DNA of 8,141 nt from CAZNMF01 sp035547155. GTDB taxonomy: Bacteria > Acidobacteriota > Vicinamibacteria > Vicinamibacterales > SCN-69-37. The notes beneath the pieces were generated by a model. It was not told the origin of the DNA. It saw nothing but the letters and a program-made list of their open reading frames with translations, and made no database searches. The translations under genes were made by a program, and so were the position numbers. Numbering within the stretch: the first letter of the stretch is position 1; every line of letters starts with the position of its first letter. The DNA lies in assembly GCA_035547155.1 (NCBI GenBank), contig DASZVJ010000109.1, positions 1-8,141 on the forward strand. Direction: 5' to 3'. This document shows positions 6,951 to 8,141 of the stretch, piece by piece.

Positions 6951-8141
6951 ATGTCTTTATCTCCATCTCCCCAGCCCTCCACCGAACGCGATCCCGTCTG
7001 CGGCATGACCGTCGATCCGCAGAAGGCCCGCGGCGGATCGTTCGAGCACGACGGCCGGACGTACTACTTCTGCTCGCCTGGCTGCCGCGAGAAGTTCGCG
7101 GCCGATCCATCGGGCGTGCTCGCACGCTCAAATGGAGGGGCCGCCCTCGTGGCGGCCCACGACGGCGCGATGCCGCAGGCGATGACGTCGACGCGCAAGC
7201 CCAACGCATCAGCGCCGGCCTCGTCATCGCCCGCGCATGCGCACACCGCACCGGCGCCGCCAGCCGCGGCGCAAGCCGGGACATCGACGAAGTACACGTG
7301 CCCGATGCACCCGGAGATCGTGCAGGACGGTCCCGGCGATTGTCCGATCTGCGGCATGGCGCTCGAGCCCGTGCTGCCGTCAGCGGATGCGGGACCGAAT
7401 CACGAGCTGATCGACATGACGCGGCGGTTCTGGATCGCCGCCGCGTTGTCGCTGCCGCTGTTCGTCATCGCGATGCGCGGGATGTCTGGAGGCATGCTGC
7501 CTGGACAGCCATGGATCGAGCTCGCCCTCGCTGTGCCCGTGTGCACGTGGGCGGCGTGGCCGTTCTATGGACGCGCGGTGGCATCGCTTCGCACCGGCAA
7601 TCTGAACATGTTCACGCTGATCGGCCTCGGCGTGAGCGTCGCGTTCGTCTACAGCCTCGTCGCGGTGCTCGCGCCGGGGATTTTTCCTGCCGCCTTCCGC
7701 GACGCGCACGGCGGCGTCGACGTCTACTTCGAAGCGGCGGCGACGATCGTCACGCTGATCCTGCTCGGCCAGGTGCTCGAGTTGCGCGCGCGCAGCCAGA
7801 CCGGCGCGGCGATTCGCAAGCTGATGGATCTGGCGCCTGCGATCGCGCATGTCGTCGCTGCCGACGGCCGCGAGACCGACGTGCCGCTCGCGCACGTCCA
7901 CGTGGGTGATCTGTTTCGCGTCCGGCCCGGCGAGAAGATTCCGACCGATGGGATCGTCACGGAAGGCGTCACGGTCGTCGACGAGTCCATGGTCACCGGC
8001 GAGCCGATTCCCGTCGAGAAGCACGCCGGCGATCGCGTCGTCGGCGCGACGTTGAACACGAGCGGCAGCATCGTCGTGCGCGCGGAGAAAGTCGGCGCGG
8101 ACACGCTGCTGGCGCGCATCGTCACGATGGTGGCGGAGGCG
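6951..8141 (+). CDS. Heavy-metal (copper-type) translocating P1B ATPase, N-terminal part, cut by the window edge
   Basis: 397 codons are present and the frame is open at the window end. The start is ATG 6951, 9 nt after the preceding stop, with no clear ribosome binding site (probably translationally coupled). Domain order: YHS domain (DPVCGM 14-19, YYFCSPGC 38-45), a Gly/Ala/Pro-rich linker (60-113), a heavy-metal-binding domain (YTCPMHPEI 115-123, CPICGMALEP 131-140), then four membrane helices (about 160-175, 188-206, 218-241, 258-277). The actuator domain has GEKIPTDG (327-334) and the dephosphorylation loop DESMVTGEP (344-352). There is no N-terminal GMxCxxC HMA domain. The metal-site CPx helix, the DKTGT phosphorylation site and the nucleotide-binding domain lie beyond the window. 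The family pumps Cu or related cations out of the cytoplasm across the inner membrane. Copper is likely given the domains and the Met/His-rich neighbours, but the missing CPC or CPH motif would decide it. A palindrome (7138-7158) sits in the linker. Confidence 0.93.
   Translation, partial: MSLSPSPQPSTERDPVCGMTVDPQKARGGSFEHDGRTYYFCSPGCREKFAADPSGVLARSNGGAALVAAHDGAMPQAMTSTRKPNASAPASSSPAHAHTAPAPPAAAQAGTSTKYTCPMHPEIVQDGPGDCPICGMALEPVLPSADAGPNHELIDMTRRFWIAAALSLPLFVIAMRGMSGGMLPGQPWIELALAVPVCTWAAWPFYGRAVASLRTGNLNMFTLIGLGVSVAFVYSLVAVLAPGIFPAAFRDAHGGVDVYFEAAATIVTLILLGQVLELRARSQTGAAIRKLMDLAPAIAHVVAADGRETDVPLAHVHVGDLFRVRPGEKIPTDGIVTEGVTVVDESMVTGEPIPVEKHAGDRVVGATLNTSGSIVVRAEKVGADTLLARIVTMVAEA
7138..7158. 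repeat. REP-like hairpin B inside the ATPase linker
   Basis: GGGCCGCC (7138-7145) and GGCGGCCC (7151-7158) are perfect arms around the 5-nt loop CTCGT. It encodes residues 63-70 (GAALVAAH) in the linker between the YHS and heavy-metal-binding domains, where extra residues should be tolerated. Like hairpin A it is preceded by AGG and has a GT-containing loop; the stem differs from A at two base pairs, both compensated. Confidence 0.75.

Noticed and set aside
7298..7909. 203-codon plus-strand frame inside the ATPase region
   Set aside because: It is an out-of-frame Arg-rich shadow of the ATPase, whose own frame gives intact YHS, CPMHP, membrane and TGE motifs.

Overview
This is a high-GC window of about 8.1 kb from what looks like an Acidobacteriota chromosome, probably a Vicinamibacteria-type lineage. 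That assignment is an inference. It rests on a VWFA-related protein of the type first defined in Acidobacteria, strongly GC-ending codons with long antisense shadow ORFs, and several small dispersed-type repeats (a CGATGTCC tandem array, an AACTTCGAAGTT palindrome and an 'AFAKATADK'-coding inverted repeat) that I associate from memory with such genomes. No rRNA, tRNA, CRISPR array, integrase or transposase was seen.

Layout. Positions 1-255 are non-coding and carry an imperfect 8-bp tandem repeat. A secreted or membrane-anchored VWFA-related protein (256-1671, +) converges on a TauE/SafE-family membrane transporter (1668-2414, -); the two stop codons share the tetranucleotide CTAG. The transporter is divergent from a 300-residue protein (2482-3384, +, GTG start with a strong ribosome binding site). 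Its C-terminal half resembles a histidine-kinase ATPase fold that has lost the catalytic boxes. A 160-bp intergenic region (3385-3544) holds a hairpin, a possible -10 box and a perfect 26-bp palindrome ahead of cimA (3545-5137, +). CimA is (R)-citramalate synthase, which makes citramalate from pyruvate and acetyl-CoA and so feeds the threonine-independent route to 2-oxobutanoate and isoleucine.

From 5149 to the right edge lies a likely copper (or related heavy-metal) handling cluster, all on the + strand and tightly spaced. It contains a small secreted Cys/Met/His-containing protein (5149-5535), a putative outer-membrane beta-barrel protein with a Met/His-rich N-terminus (5607-6941), and a heavy-metal P1B-type ATPase with YHS and CPMHP/CPICGM metal-binding domains (from 6951, cut by the window end before its CPx and DKTGT motifs). 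The simplest reading is envelope metal detoxification: the ATPase exports the cation from the cytoplasm, and the two exported proteins bind or pass it on in the periplasm and outer membrane.

The most interesting signal is small palindromic DNA inside the coding sequence of this cluster. An inverted repeat encodes an 'AFAKATADK' tail on the outer-membrane protein. Two further hairpins, one beside that tail and one in the ATPase inter-domain linker, share the same architecture and differ in their stems only by compensated base changes. They look like REP-type elements tolerated at protein ends and linkers.
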